Source: Microstegium vimineum
Lineage: Eukaryota; Streptophyta; Magnoliopsida; Poales; Poaceae
Length of the DNA stretch: 64,000 nucleotides
Direction: 5' to 3'
NCBI GenBank assembly: GCA_022036555.1
Contig: CM039128.1
Location: 2,480,049-2,544,048 of the forward strand
Of this stretch, positions 45,836 through 56,405 are shown piece by piece. A model generated the notes under the pieces. It saw only the letters and a program-made list of their open reading frames with translations, was not told the DNA's origin and ran no database searches. The position numbers and the translations under genes were made by a program. The stretch's first letter is position 1, and each line of letters opens with the position of its first letter.

Positions 45836-46307
45836 GTTGCCCAAACACTTCTCCAACTTCTTTCAAGCTTCCAAGAGCCAACACTAAGTGATCCCAACAC
45901 TTGTGCACGTGTGTTAGCTTTTAGTTCATAATTATCTTGGAATTAGTTGGTTGTTTCACTAGTTCAATTGATTTTAATGCAATGCATATGAACCTAGTGG
46001 CACATGATAACCGTAATCATACTTAAGAGCTCCCTCCTTGATAGTACGGCTATCTATCCTAAATGTGATCACATCCTCTATGATGTCTTGATCACCAAAC
46101 CGAAAATGGTCCTAGCTTTCACCTTTGCCTTGAACCATTTTCCTTTCCACCACCATGCTAGAGATTGTGCCATCCACTTGATCCACCTTGCTCCATCACA
46201 TGGCATGTACCAACCTATCTCATGATTCACACTTAGAGATCAAGGTTAGTACTTAGGTGGGTTTCATCAATTACTCAAAACCAAAACACATGGGGACTCT
46301 CAACCTC

Positions 46308-49157
46308 CCTCGAACGATGGCAGTCTAAGATCCGTAAGCTCAGACAACATCTGTGAGGATGGGCTCAACATACAGCAGGGTCTTACAAAAAAGAAAAAAA
46401 GACCCTGCTTGCTCGGTTAGAGTCTCTTGATAAGAAAGCTGAATCTACACAGCTATCTAATCAGGAACTTGATCTTAAAAATTATCTAAAAGAGCAGCTC
46501 GTTACTCTTTTGAGAGAGGAGGAACTGAAATGGTATGAGCGAGCTAAAGTCAAAACCCTTTTGGAAGGTGATGCTAACACTCGGTTTTTTCACCTAGTAG
46601 TTAATGGGAAACACCGAAAACAACACATATACAAACTTGAAAATGACCAAGGGACGATCATCGGTGATGAGTTCCTCAAAAATCATATTACAAGTTTTTA
46701 TAAGAATCTCTTCGATGCTCTCGAACATTCTGAGATCACACTTATGGAAGACCAAATTACTGATATTCCTCAAGTGTCTTCGGAGGAGAATGATATCCTA
46801 ATTAGCCCATTCACCGAATCTGAGGTGAAAGAGACAGTTTTCCAAATGAAGCATAATAAAGCTCCAGGTCCAGATGGATTTCCAGCGGAATTCTACTAAG
46901 TGTTCTAGGGAATCATCAAAGGGGACCTCCTGGTCCTCTTCAGCGATCTCCATAGGGAGGCCCTAGGTCTTTACAGCCTGAATTTTGGAATCATTACACT
47001 AATTCCAAAAATTCAAAATGCTACAAAGATCTAGCAATACAGACCAATTTGTGTCCTGAATGTGAGCTTCAAGATTTTCACTAAAGTGGGTACCAATAGA
47101 TTAAATATGGTAGCTAAAACGGTGGTGAGTCCCACGCAGACTGCCTTCATGCCAGGCAGGAATATCATGGAAGGTGTAGTGATCCTGCATGAGACCATCC
47201 ATGAACTTTATACCAAAAAATTGGATGGTATTATTCTCAAAATAGACTTTGAAAAGGCTTATGATAAAGTCAAGTGGCCTTTCTTACAGCAAACCTTATG
47301 TATGAAAGGTTTCTCCACTACTTGGTGTAAGTGGGTGGCAACTATGGTTACTGGAGGAAGTGTAGGGATCAAAGTCAATGACGATATTGGATCCTACTTC
47401 CAAACCAGGTGTGGCCTCAGGCAGGGCGATCCTATGTCACCAATTTTATTCAACATTGTTGCGGATATGCTAGCTCTACTTATTAATAGAGCAAAAGCAG
47501 ACGGTCAGATTAGAGGAGTCATTCCCCACCTGATTGATGGGGGACTTTCGATCCTTCAATATGCAGATGATACCGTTATTTTTATGGATCATGACCCTCA
47601 GCAAGCAAAGAATTTAAAACTCTCGCTATGTGCTTTCGAACAGTTATTTGGGCTTAAAATCAACTTCCACAAGAGTGAGATTTTCTGCTATGGGGCAGCT
47701 AAAGAGATGGAACTTTATTATACTAGTCTCTTTGGGTGTAATGTAGGGGAATACCCTTTCAGATATCTAGGGATCCCGATGCATCATAGACAGCTCCTGA
47801 ATTCGGAATGGATAAAGGTTGAAGAAAGGTTTCAATATAAGCTCTCTTGTTGGAAAGCAAAATACTTGTCTTATGGCGGAAGATTAATTCTTCTGAATTC
47901 CGTCTTAAGCAGTTTACCCATATTTATGATGTCCTTCTTTGAGATCCCCAAAGGGGTACTCAAAAACCTTGATCAATTGAGATCAAGATTCTTTTGGCAA
48001 GGGTCTACCGACAAACATAAATATAAGCTTGCCAAATGGGACATCCTTTGTCGTCCCAAGGACCAAGGTGGGCTAGGTATTTTGGACTTACAACTACAAA
48101 ATAAATGTCTTTTGGCTAAGTGGTCGGTTAATCTTCTTAACACCGACGGAATGTGGCAGTCCATACTAACCAACAAATACCTTCGCTCGAAAACTCTAAC
48201 CCAAGTTACAACCAAACCCCATGATTCTCATTTTTGGAGGGGTCTCATGCGCATTAAAGATGAGGTCTTGGCTAAAGGTTCTTTCGATATTAAAGATAGG
48301 GCCAACACAAGGTTCTGGGAGGATACATGGGTAGGAGATAAGCCTCTAAAATTTAAATACCCTTCTCTTTTTAATATAGTGTGTGATCGCCATGCGACTG
48401 TTTCGAAGGTGGTTACCTCCACGCCCTTAAACATCTCCTTTCGTAGGGCGCTCGTGGGAACTAACCTGTTAGCATGGCTTAATATAGTGGCTCAGATCTC
48501 ACATGTTCGTTTGGTAGGGGTTCAGATTTCTTTAGATGGAATTTAACCAAATCCGGGTTATTTTCTGTCCGATCGTTGTATCTCCATCTCATCGATACAC
48601 ATCTCTCTTTCCCGAGTAAAAAACTCTGGAAAATAAGAATGCCTCTAAAGATTAAAATCTTCCTGTGGTTTCTACAAAAGGGAGTGGTCTTAACTAAGGA
48701 CAACCTCTCTAGAAGAAACTGGAAGGGGAGTCAGAAGTGTATTTGTTGTAATATGAATGAGACTATTCAACATTTATTCATCGACTGCCCTTTCACCAAA
48801 GTTGTTTGGAGGATGATTTTTTTCGCTACTAATTTAACCCCACCAAGATCTATAAACCACATGTTCGGTTCTTGGCTTCAGAATCAACACAAAGGGCTTA
48901 GAGGGTTGATTTAGGTTGGGGTGGCTGCGATATGCTGGGTCATTTGGCGTTGCCGGAATGATGTGATTTTTAACAAACTCAAGAATAACTCTTTTATGCA
49001 GGTTATTTTCAGGGGGGCATACTGGCTTCGTTTCTGGGCCCAGTTACAGCGTAATGAGCAAGCCGAGGACATCTTTTCGTCGATACGCAAGAGATTAGAG
49101 ATAATTGCTTTAGATTTTTCAAATAAAGGGTGGAAACAATTATACTGTTTGCTCTAG
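46308..49157 (+). pseudogene. LINE ORF2, reverse transcriptase and zinc-finger C-terminus
   Basis: The region upstream of RT includes HNKAPGPDGFPAEFY, which ends at a stop near 46900; a further in-frame stop lies just downstream near 46909. The longest piece, 47062-48546 (494 codons), holds the RT core: KIDFEKAYD with Asp at residue 62, RQGDPMSP, then QYADD with Asp 169 and 170. After a frameshift near 48540, 48576-49157 encodes a KIFLWF...CICC...HLFIDCPF block typical of the LINE C-terminal zinc-binding region, with one more TAG at 48912-48914. It ends with TAG after the final Leu-Leu. Inactive as it stands, but recognisable throughout. Confidence 0.88.
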
Positions 49158-49290
49158 CTTCCTGGTCATTGTTAGACCATGACTTTGTTCTTTTTTATAT
49201 TTGAATTTGGAACTCTGTAAGTTTGGGTTATGTACATCCAACGATGTAGAGGCTGGATATTTTGATATCCATTATCTAAAAAAAAGATAA
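49158..49290 (+). other. LINE 3' untranslated end and A-rich tail
   Basis: About 130 bp of AT-rich sequence follows the ORF2 stop and ends in CTAAAAAAAAGATAA near 49277-49290. A short A-run at this point suits target-primed reverse transcription. A Stowaway MITE begins four bases further on. Confidence 0.65.
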
Positions 49291-49293
49291 TTA

Positions 49294-49577
49294 CTGCTCT
49301 TCGGTCCTAAAATCAATTCCTAGAAGGACCTAAAATTAATTCCTAGAATTCGTACCAGTCAAATAGAATCAGTAACAATCATTTTTTTTAAATTTTGATA
49401 TAACAATATCTATGACTAAAAATGAGTACCATATAAAAATATATTGTATGATAAATCTAATGATACTAATTTGATATTATAACTTTTAATATTTTTTTTA
49501 GAAATTTAGTCAAAGTTTTTTTAAAAAATAGCTTAGGATAACTCCATAATTCTATTCTTTGATGGACGGACGGAGAA
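49294..49577. mobile_element. Stowaway-like MITE, degraded
   Basis: TA at 49292-49293 and 49578-49579 flanks about 284 bp of AT-rich DNA. The left end CTGCTCTTCGGTCC and the right end GGACGGACGGAG are degenerate forms of the CTCCCTCCGTCC terminal repeat. The interior includes TTTAGTCAAAGTTT, a common Stowaway word. It sits four bases after the LINE tail. Confidence 0.6.
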
Positions 49578-49579
49578 TA

Positions 49580-49866
49580 TCATACCGTAATAGTGGACTA
49601 GTATGGTACTGCTACCTGATCGATCTTTTTTTTCTTTAGACAACTCGATCGATCTACAAATCGGCAATGAGCTCCACCATAATTGATAGTGATGCATGGT
49701 TTGGTCGTGTTGCTAGCTAATCAGTGTTGTATATAGTATACTTTCTAATCAGTGGTCTAGAACTTAGAGCCAAAAAATAAAATAAAATCAAATGAGTGAA
49801 TTGATACAAAATGCAAAGTTGAGAAGCAGAGCCAAACCTTATTAATTACTACCCACCAAATCACCA
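49580..49866. other. Spacer without an identifiable feature
   Basis: AT-rich DNA between two MITEs. I see no ORF of note, repeat or RNA gene. Confidence 0.5.
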
Positions 49867-49869
49867 TTA

Positions 49870-50073
49870 GAACACTCACAATGCAGACTCCATCATAGAG
49901 TCTAAACTTATTTATTACCTCGAATCTTGTGGATTTGGAGTCTAAATAAGACTTGAAGTCTTATTTTTTCACTATCTCTCCAATAAATATACTACCACAT
50001 CAGCAAAATACCATAAATTAGTGGTAATAAATAGTCTTGGACTCTGTGATAGAGTCTTGCATTGTGAGTGCCC
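49870..50073. mobile_element. PIF/Harbinger-type (Tourist-like) MITE
   Basis: 204 bp flanked by TTA at 49867-49869 and 50074-50076, the 3-bp TSD typical of PIF/Harbinger. The terminal inverted repeats, G(A/G)(A/G)CACTCACAATGCA-GACTC...ATAGAGTC, match over about 35 bp with few differences. It has no coding capacity. Confidence 0.8.
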
Positions 50074-50076
50074 TTA

Positions 50077-50410
50077 TTCACCAATCACCATGGAACAACT
50101 ACCCATTTAATTTTTCAGTTGTCCAATATTTCAGATCTTGCGCCCGCAAAGAATAAAACAGACAAATATAAAAATGTAACACTGATTTTTTTGTCAAGCA
50201 TGCGGCGCATGCTACTCTTTTTTGTCAAGCATGCTACTCCGTCTATAGTACTCATATGATTCAGTTCAATGTGAAGAAGTAATCAAGTAATGCATCCATA
50301 ATCATAGACCAGCGCCGCAAGGAGGTACCTACATAAACAAATAAGCCATTGTATCATTGATTGTATATGGAATCGAAAACTGAAAAGAAAAGGAGGAAAA
50401 GAAAGGAGAG
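50077..50410. other. Spacer before E6
   Basis: Mostly AT-rich DNA. A short direct repeat TTTTTTGTCAAGCATGC occurs near 50188 and again near 50219, the first copy followed by the palindrome GCATGCGGCGCATGC. No gene is evident. The five bases before E6 read GAGAG and may be its TSD. Confidence 0.45.
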
Positions 50411-51105
50411 TGAAAGGATCAAGATGCCCAAGAGAGGGGGTGAATTGGACTCTTTTTAATTTTTAAACAAGAATTAAACCTATAAAGAGTCAATTAACCC
50501 CCTAGTGCCTACCGTTTGTGTGCCCTAGTTAGAAAGCGGTAGCAAGCCAAAGGAAAGCGAAAACTTCCTACACAATTCTAGTATGAAATAAGGAACAAGT
50601 GCGGAAAGTAATGCGGTAATAAAGAGCTAGGGAAACAGATGCTTGACACGGCGATGTTTTGCCGAGGTATCGAGGAGTCGACACTCCCCCCTAGTCCTCG
50701 TTGGAGCACCTCGCAAGGTATTGCTCCCCCTCAATCCCGCGCAAGGGATGAGTGCTCTCTACGGGCTGATTCTTCGCCACTCCGGCTCGGTGAATCGCCC
50801 ACAACTGATCACAACGTCGATGGAGAAGGGCCGCCGACAATCCTCCGGCAATCATCTTCCTCCGAGCACCACCGGACCGTCTAGGTGATGTCGATCACCA
50901 AGAGTAACAAGCCTCGATCTTCGCTTGACTCACTCAAGCTTCACAACTAGAGGATGCACACTTGAACTCTTGGATGAACTAGAGAGAGGATGGATGGATT
51001 CGCGAATCACTCTCTCTCTCTAGGGCTCTTGCTCTCTTCCCAACCTTCTCAACAAACTCAGCAACTCAAATGAGCAAAGGCAAGCTGGGAGAGAAGTGAG
51101 AGGGG

Positions 51106-51115
51106 CTATAAATAG
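51106..51115. promoter_or_regulatory. TATA-like near-palindrome, left LTR of E6
   Basis: CTATAAATAG on the + strand, CTATTTATAG on the - strand. The + reading is a better TATA consensus, yet the element is on the - strand. The site could serve either direction. Confidence 0.45.
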
Positions 51116-51153
51116 ACCCTATGAAAACTGCCTCGGGCTGGCATTTTAAGTTG

Positions 51154-51612
51154 GCGACGGACGCTCCGTCGACTAGGCGATGGACGGTCCGTCGCATGCC
51201 CAACGGCTAGTTTCTGTTCATAGTTGAGGCGACGGACGCTCCGGCGCCTAGGCGACGGACGGTCCGACGCCCTGTCTAACGGCTAGTTCTGACACACTGT
51301 TCCCAGCGACGGACGCTACGTCACTAGGCGACGGACGCTACGTCACTGGGCGACGGACGCTCAACCATAGCGTCCGACGCTGAGTTCTGGCTAGGGTTGA
51401 AAAACACCCTCTCTGGAAGGTCGACGGACGCTCTTCCCAGCGTCCGACGCCTGGCCGACGGACAGCGTCCGACGGACCCTGAAAAACTTAGCCAGAAAAC
51501 AACCCTTCTGGAAGGCCGACGAACGCTGTGGACTCAATCACCCAGCGTCCGGCGCCTTTGTCCGACGCGACGGAAAGCGTCCGACACCCCTGCCAGGAGC
51601 GTCCGACGCCCA
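51154..51612. repeat. CGACGGACGC-word cluster, left LTR of E6
   Basis: The words GCGACGGACGCT and AGCGTCCGACGC, near reverse complements of each other, recur many times with variable spacers. Pairs such as CGACGGACGCTCCGTCG form hairpins. In - orientation the cluster lies in U3, just upstream of the TATA-like site at 51106-51115. Confidence 0.85.
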
Positions 51613-52048
51613 AAAAATGATTTTGACAACTCCGTTTTTTGTCGCGATGAAAATGGAAGTTGTTCTGGGCTATCTTACGGTCACCATAGGCTTGCTTAGC
51701 GCTAAGGAAGTCAAGTGTGAACCACACCTAAATCATGAAGCTTTCCTAAGTCAAGCTACTAATCTCAATCCCTCTTAATAGTACGGTCAAAGGTAAAAAG
51801 AGAAGCCCTATCTAATTCTAAGTGCCCTTCATCTCCTTATGGCATTTAGCCTATCATTCCAGGGTCTTCATCATGTCTCCTTAAAAACCGAAACGATATC
51901 CATCTTGGGGGCTAAGTGATGACCATTAGAGCCCATTCTCCTTGATCACTATGGCTAAGATACGCATAGCCTCTGCAAAACACACGTTAGCCATAATAAT
52001 CTCTAATTGTCGTTAATCACCGAAACCAACTAGGGCCATGATTCTTCA

Positions 52049-52062
52049 ATCTCCCCCTTTTT
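52049..52062 (-). promoter_or_regulatory. Polypurine tract of E6 next to the 3' LTR
   Basis: AAAAAGGGGGAGAT on the - strand directly abuts the 3' LTR (first base 52048). It is the expected primer for plus-strand synthesis. Confidence 0.8.
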
Positions 52063-52493
52063 GGTGATTGACGACAATAGAACCTCGAGTATGGATAAGA
52101 GTTTTGGTTTAGATTTTATGGTGACTCGGAATGGTTGAGCAAGGGTTAGTTAAGTTGTAATGAAGCATACTTGCTCATCCAAATCAAATCACAAAACATG
52201 GTACTTATGAATATGAAAGAAAAAGTAGTACCTCATGATATTCTCAAGGGATGTTTCGGAGTAAAGCGCGGAAGCTCAAATAACGTTAAGCAAGGAGATA
52301 TATCATGAACATGAGACAACTCACAAGATATATTAGAGATAATCAGGAGTTTTGTCACATGCAACCATATAAACATCAACCATCATCACATCACACATAT
52401 AGACAAATGCATAAAAGTAGACATGATGAAAGAGTACGGGGAAATAAAGCATACAAAGATCCAAATCCCTCCCCCTATCTCTATACTCGACCC

Positions 52494-52509
52494 TCTCTCC
52501 CCCTTTGGC
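52494..52509 (-). promoter_or_regulatory. Second polypurine-tract copy of E6
   Basis: CGCCAAAGGGGGAGAG on the - strand, about 445 bp upstream of the main tract and about 20 bp after the env-like stop. Sireviruses are known for repeated polypurine tracts before the 3' LTR. The interval 52063-52493 between them has no gene; it also has a weaker tract near 52470. Confidence 0.65.
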
Positions 52510-52524
52510 GTCTAGCACCAAAAA

Positions 52525-55236
52525 CTAAGAGTCTGGGGCTGGAGAAGAAGGCGAAGAAGCTGCAGCTCTGCGATCCAGCATGATGAAGTCTTGAAGGTCT
52601 GACTCGTCTGACTCATCATCTGCCTCGGTCTCTACCGGTGTAGGTGCAGCTGGGGTGGTCTCTGGAGCTGTCACTGGCACCTCTGGAGCTGCGGTCTCAA
52701 CTGACTCCCCCTGAGGCTCAGCTGGTGCCTCTGACGGTCCTGCCTCAGTGGTAGTGGGCCTGGGAGCCCGACGAGTGAAAACTCAAGGCGAGGGGGACGG
52801 TGTCACTGCAAGTGCCACTAGGGACACTGCTGCTGCAACCTCTGCAGGCTAAGTCTGACCTAGAGAGGACACTGCCACTGTAACTTCCTCTGCTAGGGAT
52901 ATGGCATCTGTCTGAACGGTAGCTGGAGGTGTGGTGACTGTCTGTGCTGACTGCTCAGGTGCGATCTCCGACAATGCAACTGAGGACTGGTGAGTGCCTG
53001 TCGCCGGAGGATCCACTGCAGTCTCTGGAGCTGGTGTGACCTGCTGAGCTGCTCCTGGGGAGTCTTCTCCCGTGATCTCCAGATAGGAAGCTGACAGATC
53101 TCTCGAGGCCTCTGCTAAGGTAGTTCCCCGGGTAGGAGTGAATCCCATCTGGAACTCTCCGGGTGAAGCTATCCAAGAGGACACCTGGGTCCTCGGAGTC
53201 TGGTACTCAGGAGAGGCTACCGGCTGGAACGGAGGTGTAGCTGGTGCCTGACTCTGCTGTCCTCTGGACGGTAACGCTGGAGTTGGCACCACAACTACTG
53301 GAGGCTGCTGTGGAGGAGAGGTGAACTGCTGCTGCTGAGATACGCCGGACAACTGGAACTGTGGCGTGGAAGTCTGCCCGGAGCTAGAGGCTAGAAGACG
53401 CTCAAGAAGTAGTGTCTGAGTCTTCTGAATCTCTGCCTGCTGCAGCTGATATGCCAAGAACTGACGTTGGAACTCGTCCTGTCTGGCCTGTGTCTTTGCC
53501 TGAGCTGCCAGCTGCTGCTCAGTAAGCCTCCGTAGGTCTGCAGCCTGTCGCCTCTGCTCCTCTGCCTGGTGAGACTGCTCCTCCCGCATCCTCGATAGAA
53601 TAGAGAGCAAGGTAGCCTCCGAGGAACTAGAGCCTGGAGCTGGAGCTGCTGCGGCTGTGCCTGACCCACCTGCCTCGTGGTCATGGGTCATCGGTGTATA
53701 CTCACGCACGGGCTGGTAGTCCTCGTCAGAGCTGTCAGAATCGAGGTCCTCTCGAAATACTGTCTCAGCAGCTGTATCTATCTCTGCATCCAAGTCTGCT
53801 AGCTCTGCCTGAGCAATCTGCTCAACTGTCGCATCTGTGACCTCGGCCGACTGTGGTGGCACTTCAGCCTGCCTAGTGCCTGGTCTGTAGGCTCTGCTAG
53901 GGCGAGGCAACTGCCCATGTGCCACAAGCTGACTCATCGAATATAAAGGAAACTCTGTAGCTGATCTCGTAAGAGTGACCCTCATGACACCTGACCTGGT
54001 CTTGGCAACTATCAAATATGAAATCCAATGGGCAAACTGTAGCTGCCAATGACCTCTGAACCCAGCAGCTATAATATCCTCGAGCTCGCTCACTATCAAA
54101 TCCCAGAGGTCGAACTTCTCTTTCCGAACAATGTGAGCTAGGAGCCAAAGCTGAAGACGAGTGATAGTATCCCTAGCTCCAATCCGGGGTAGAATAGTAC
54201 GTCTGAGAACCTCGTGGAGGATCCGAGCTAAAGGAGTGAGGTCACGTGGCGTACGGCTCGAACCCTTAGTGAACGGCTGCTGAAAGCACGGACTCACGAA
54301 GTCCGTGGATGGCACTATACCATCGTGAGGTCGGCGAGGGGCCTCCTGATCCCCATAGCAGAGACTGTGTATCCTGGTAGGTGAGGACTCAAGGTGAAAG
54401 AGCTCTCTAAATCCCGCAGCTGTAACCCTGAAATCACGTCCCTGGTATGCAAAGTGGAGGAACTCGTGATCAGGTGAGATCCATAGAGAGGCGTAAAACT
54501 GGTATACCCACTCCTTCTGATATGCCCCTGAGCGTCCCATCAAATATGTCAGACCCTAGATGTACTGGAGGTGCTGCAGGATCTCTGGACCACCGATCCC
54601 CTCTATCTGAGTAGATGGGCACACCCTATGGGCCCTGAGAGGAGCATCGGTGTCAACATATGCTCTGTAGAAGTCCTCGTGCACAGTAGTATAGAACTCT
54701 CGTCCGGCACGGGGGTCCCTCTGAGGTGGGAACCAGGACTGGAAGTCGACAAATCGAAGCAGCTGAACTTGCTTCGCTGTAAGTGCACGAACCTGGTGCC
54801 TCACTGGGTCTGGGAGCCGGGGTCCTGGAGGGCTAGGTGGTGCACCTGAGCCTTGGGAACGGGTAACACGGCTGCTCATCAGCTCTCCAATAGTAGAGTG
54901 GCCCGCGGCCTCTGTCGGCTCAGTCGCTGGGACTGGCTCTGTCTCTGATGCCTCTGTAACCTCGACGGGCTCTGGCTCTAGAGGTGGAGGGGACTCACGA
55001 CGCGCACCACGGCGAGGCAAGAGCCTCAAGCCGGCGCGATGTCCTCCTCGCTCCGCTAACTCAGCTGCCTCTGCTACTGTGAGCGCGGCTACCAAATCCG
55101 GATCCATCGCCGGCCTCTTACGCTTCCGAGAGATAACCTTCTGCTTTCCCTTTCCCCGGTCAGTGGGTGGACGCGGTGGAGGTGGAGGGTCACCACCACT
55201 ACTGGGAACGGGACCTGCGTTCTTTGTCCTTGCCAT
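52525..55236 (-). pseudogene. E6 env-like ORF, three premature stops
   Basis: A single frame of 903 codons from ATG at 55236 to TAG at 52525-52527, broken at 54556-54558, 52849-52851 and near 52787. The N-terminal part is basic and Pro-rich (KGKQKVISRKRKRP, a possible nuclear signal). The middle (about residues 160-440) has FVDFQSWFPP, WISPDHEFLHFAYQGRDFRVT and an IVSELEDIIAAGF block, as in the putative plant transposon proteins found at this place in Sireviruses. Then come an acidic stretch, a Gln/Arg-rich coiled coil and a long Gln/Pro/Ser/Thr-rich tail ending near DDESDESDLQDF. I see no clear signal peptide or membrane span, so the name env-like rests on position only. Confidence 0.75.
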
Positions 55237-56161
55237 ATCTCAAATCTTTGCAATCAAAATGCTGACAAGAAACCTCAAGAATCACACCACAAACCCACTG
55301 TCAATCAAACACGGATCCTGACCCTCTGACAGACCACAGAACCAAACAACTGCGAGAGTGGCACGTTGGCCCTGGACTGTCCTCGCGAGGCTTTGCCTTG
55401 GTCCGTACTCGCGGGCTTTGCCCCGAGTTAACTGACACTGCTCAACTGACTGATTTTCTGATCAACTGACCAACTGACCCTGCTCGTCAGAAATAGATAG
55501 AGATATATACCATAAGCATTTAACTAGAGGTAAGAATCTATTAGAAGCATGAAATTAGGAAAGGATAGATCGTGAAATGTCCAATTGCCATACCTCGAAT
55601 CGTTGACCAAAAAGGAGAAGAGGTGAGTTTCCCCGATCAATCAACCGCAATCCGCACTAAACCAAGACAAGGTAGAGTTTAGGAGAGTTTAGTGATGAAT
55701 TTCGTTTCACTGGTGAAGAGAAATGGAGAGGTGAAATTTGAGAAGCATAGGACGTTGAATTTCACCTTGGCTCAAAACTGAGATCGATCAACCCTTAACA
55801 GGGAGAGCCCCTCGGCCTAGAGGGACTCCTGCTCGGCTGGATTAGAGCAGGAGAACAGATGCGGTGCAGGTGCTCTGGCGCGAGGTGGAGTGAGGGCACG
55901 GCGGTGCAGTGCAGAGATGGTGGCGCTGGGTGAGGAAACGCGGCGGCGTAGGGAGCAATAGTGGCGCAGGGAAGGTCAGGGAGGTGTGGCGGCGCAGGAG
56001 CAGAGGGGATCTCACCGGCGGCGGGGTGGAATCGGTGCTCAGCGGCGCTGGAATGGATCCGCGGCGGTTAGGGTTTGAAACGGCAGCGCGGCGGCGGACT
56101 GAAGCGAGCGAGAGGAATAGAGAAGAAACAGGGTTTTTCCAAAAAATTTCGCCGTTTAGTT
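55237..56161 (-). promoter_or_regulatory. Leader-like region before the env-like ORF
   Basis: On the - strand, downstream of the CpG-word cluster, a pyrimidine-rich stretch (CCCTGTTTCTTCTCTATTCC) leads into AAACCCTAACCGCCGCGG, a composition typical of plant 5' untranslated regions. A GTGAGATCC donor-like site follows near 56010. From about 55800 to 55237 the sequence becomes AT-rich, as an intron or leader would. It could carry a promoter and spliced leader for the env-like transcript; no transcript evidence is at hand. A 146-codon - strand frame at 55842-56282 has no known domain. Confidence 0.4.
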
Positions 56162-56405
56162 CGCGACGGACGCTCCGACGCGGAGCGACGGATGCTCCGT
56201 CGGTATGCGACGGACGCTCGGGGAGCGTCCGACGGCATCGTCCGTCGGGCTTCCAGAGCCTATTTGAAACGCCCAATCGCATTGACCGCGACGGACGCTT
56301 GGGAGAGCGTCCGTCGCCCTGTTAGCGGGCAACTTTAATCTCCGGACGATCACGACGGACGCTGAGGAAATTGACACCGAGCGTCCGTCGACAGCGTCCG
56401 ACGCC
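56162..56405. repeat. Third CGACGGACGC cluster, inside E6 between pol and the env-like ORF
   Basis: The same words as in the LTR clusters recur here, followed on the + strand by an A/T-rich flank (CGCCTTAAAAATAGAATTTT) that parallels the LTR flank (CGCCCAAAAAATGATTTT). On the - strand the cluster lies upstream of the env-like ORF. It looks like a diverged copy of the U3 block. Confidence 0.8.

Larger units (their letters stand above)
44382..46302 (-). mobile_element. E5: Sirevirus-like solo LTR in LINE ORF2
   Basis: Perfect TSD ACCTC at 44377-44381 and 46303-46307; 1921 bp with ends TGAAAGGTC...ACTCTCA. The start TGAAAGG...AAGTATGGC...GAGGGGG is close to the E6 LTR start, which places it in the same broad Copia group and suggests - orientation. 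No internal domain is present, so it is a solo LTR. It carries a TCCGGA-rich cluster (45300-45835) just upstream of a TATA-like site, the same layout as in E6. Short open frames through the cluster are not genes. Confidence 0.85.
7196..49290 (+). mobile_element. L1-type LINE, split by two later insertions
   Basis: A plant L1 retrotransposon occupies 7196-10003, 42855-44381 and 46308-49290, about 7.3 kb once E1 and E5 and one copy of each of their TSDs are set aside. It has a GC-rich 5' region, ORF1 with a nucleic-acid-binding type N-terminal half, ORF2 with endonuclease, reverse transcriptase and a C-terminal zinc-finger region, and a short 3' end with an A-rich tail near 49277. Both ORFs carry stops and frameshifts, so this copy cannot move itself. 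The 5' boundary is approximate: I did not find a certain target-site duplication, only a weak A-rich match (AAAATAAGAT at about 7186 against AAAAAAAGAT near 49281). Confidence 0.85.
50411..52048 (-). repeat. 3' LTR of E6
   Basis: 1638 bp with + strand ends TGAAAGGATC...GATTCTTCA, imperfect inverted termini. It matches 62599-64000 closely (about 2-4 percent difference by eye), apart from copy-number changes in the CGACGGACGC cluster. Confidence 0.9.

Noticed and set aside
45212..45931. Overlapping ORFs in the E5 LTR on both strands
   Set aside because: They run through the TCCGGA cluster, where several frames are open at once because of repeated words.
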